Under the pieces are notes generated by a model that did no database searches, was not told the DNA's origin, and saw only the letters and a list, made by a program, of their open reading frames with translations. From Pempheris klunzingeri (lineage: Eukaryota; Chordata; Actinopteri; Acropomatiformes; Pempheridae), in contig NC_092016.1 in assembly GCF_042242105.1 (NCBI RefSeq), positions 4,449,501 to 4,513,500 of the forward strand: a stretch of DNA of 64,000 bases. Reading direction: 5' to 3'. Below, piece by piece: positions 63,580 through 64,000 of the stretch (its first letter is position 1; each line of letters begins with the position of its first letter). The position numbers were made by a program, and so were the translations under genes.

Positions 63580-63965
63580 CCTGGTTTAGCTTATCTTGTC
63601 TAAGGCTTGGCTAAATGATTTAGTGAAGCAGAATAATAATGCAAAAACTCCAAAATATATAGATAGAGATGGTAAATTAGATAAACCATGTTTACTTAAT
63701 TTTAGCTTACCTTATCTTTAGCTAACGTTAAGCTTAATTTAGTTGAGTTGTTCAATTTATATCTTAAATTAGCATTCTTAGCTTCATTTAGCACTCAAAC
63801 AAAATAATAAAATATGTAGTAAATACAAATACACTGGCAAGCAAAGTGAACTGATTTTGTAGCTTAGCTTAATTTAATTTTGTTAGGCATAGCTTCGCGT
63901 AAGCTTAACTTAGTTTTCATTTAACTTGATTAAGCTTAATTATGTTACGTTATCCAAAAATGCTC
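63580..63965. repeat. Degenerate TTAGCTTA-type repeat region
   Basis: Words TTTAGCTTA, TTAGCTAACG, AAGCTTAATT, TAGCTTAGCTTAATTTAATT and TTAAGCTTAATTA recur irregularly over about 380 bases. It looks like a degraded short-unit satellite with HindIII-type AAGCTT cores. Confidence 0.5.
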
Positions 63966-64000
63966 AGTGTATTAAAAAGATATTAATACTTAGACTGGCA

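Overview
The window is vertebrate nuclear DNA, most likely from a percomorph-like teleost fish. Genes are split into small exons with GT-AG introns. Intergenic DNA is AT-rich with many CA/GT, CT and GATA microsatellites. Several interspersed-repeat families look like those common in fish genomes. No prokaryotic, viral or CRISPR feature was seen.

Five protein-coding genes could be rebuilt exon by exon. (1) The 5' end of a calcitonin/CGRP precursor gene (calca, minus) enters from the left edge: promoter, non-coding exon 1 and the signal-peptide exon are inside, the hormone exons lie outside. (2) psma1, proteasome subunit alpha type-1 (plus, 18959-22450), is complete with 10 coding exons and 263 residues. 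(3) ric3, the nicotinic-receptor/5-HT3 receptor chaperone (minus, 23818-28807), has 6 coding exons and 376 residues. It faces psma1 tail to tail. (4) An LMO1-type LIM-only transcriptional co-factor (minus, 34665-40399) has 4 coding exons and 155 residues. (5) A RERGL-type Ras-like protein (minus, 52818-59791) has 5 coding exons and 205 residues. Every exon junction keeps the reading frame.

Gene order (calca, psma1, ric3, lmo1) matches human 11p15 content. The RERGL-type gene is on 12p12 in human, near LMO3, so the window looks like an ohnolog of the shared 11p15/12p12 ancestral block that kept genes from both human regions.

The rest is intergenic or intronic: roughly 17 kb between calca and psma1, 6 kb between ric3 and lmo1, 12 kb between lmo1 and rergl, and 4 kb at the right edge. 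It holds MITE-like elements with visible terminal inverted repeats, foldback elements, LINE-type 3' tails, and a few repeat-free stretches that may be regulatory. The clearest of these is a cluster of TAATTA homeodomain sites 2.6-3.1 kb upstream of lmo1. The five genes do not form one pathway; they are a conserved neighbourhood. No novel enzyme system or defence-like system was found. The points most worth checking are a ric3 exon whose splice sites sit in simple repeats, loss of a ric3 tail segment beside a foldback transposon, divergence in the first LIM domain of lmo1, and the predicted GTPase-dead active site of the RERGL-type protein.
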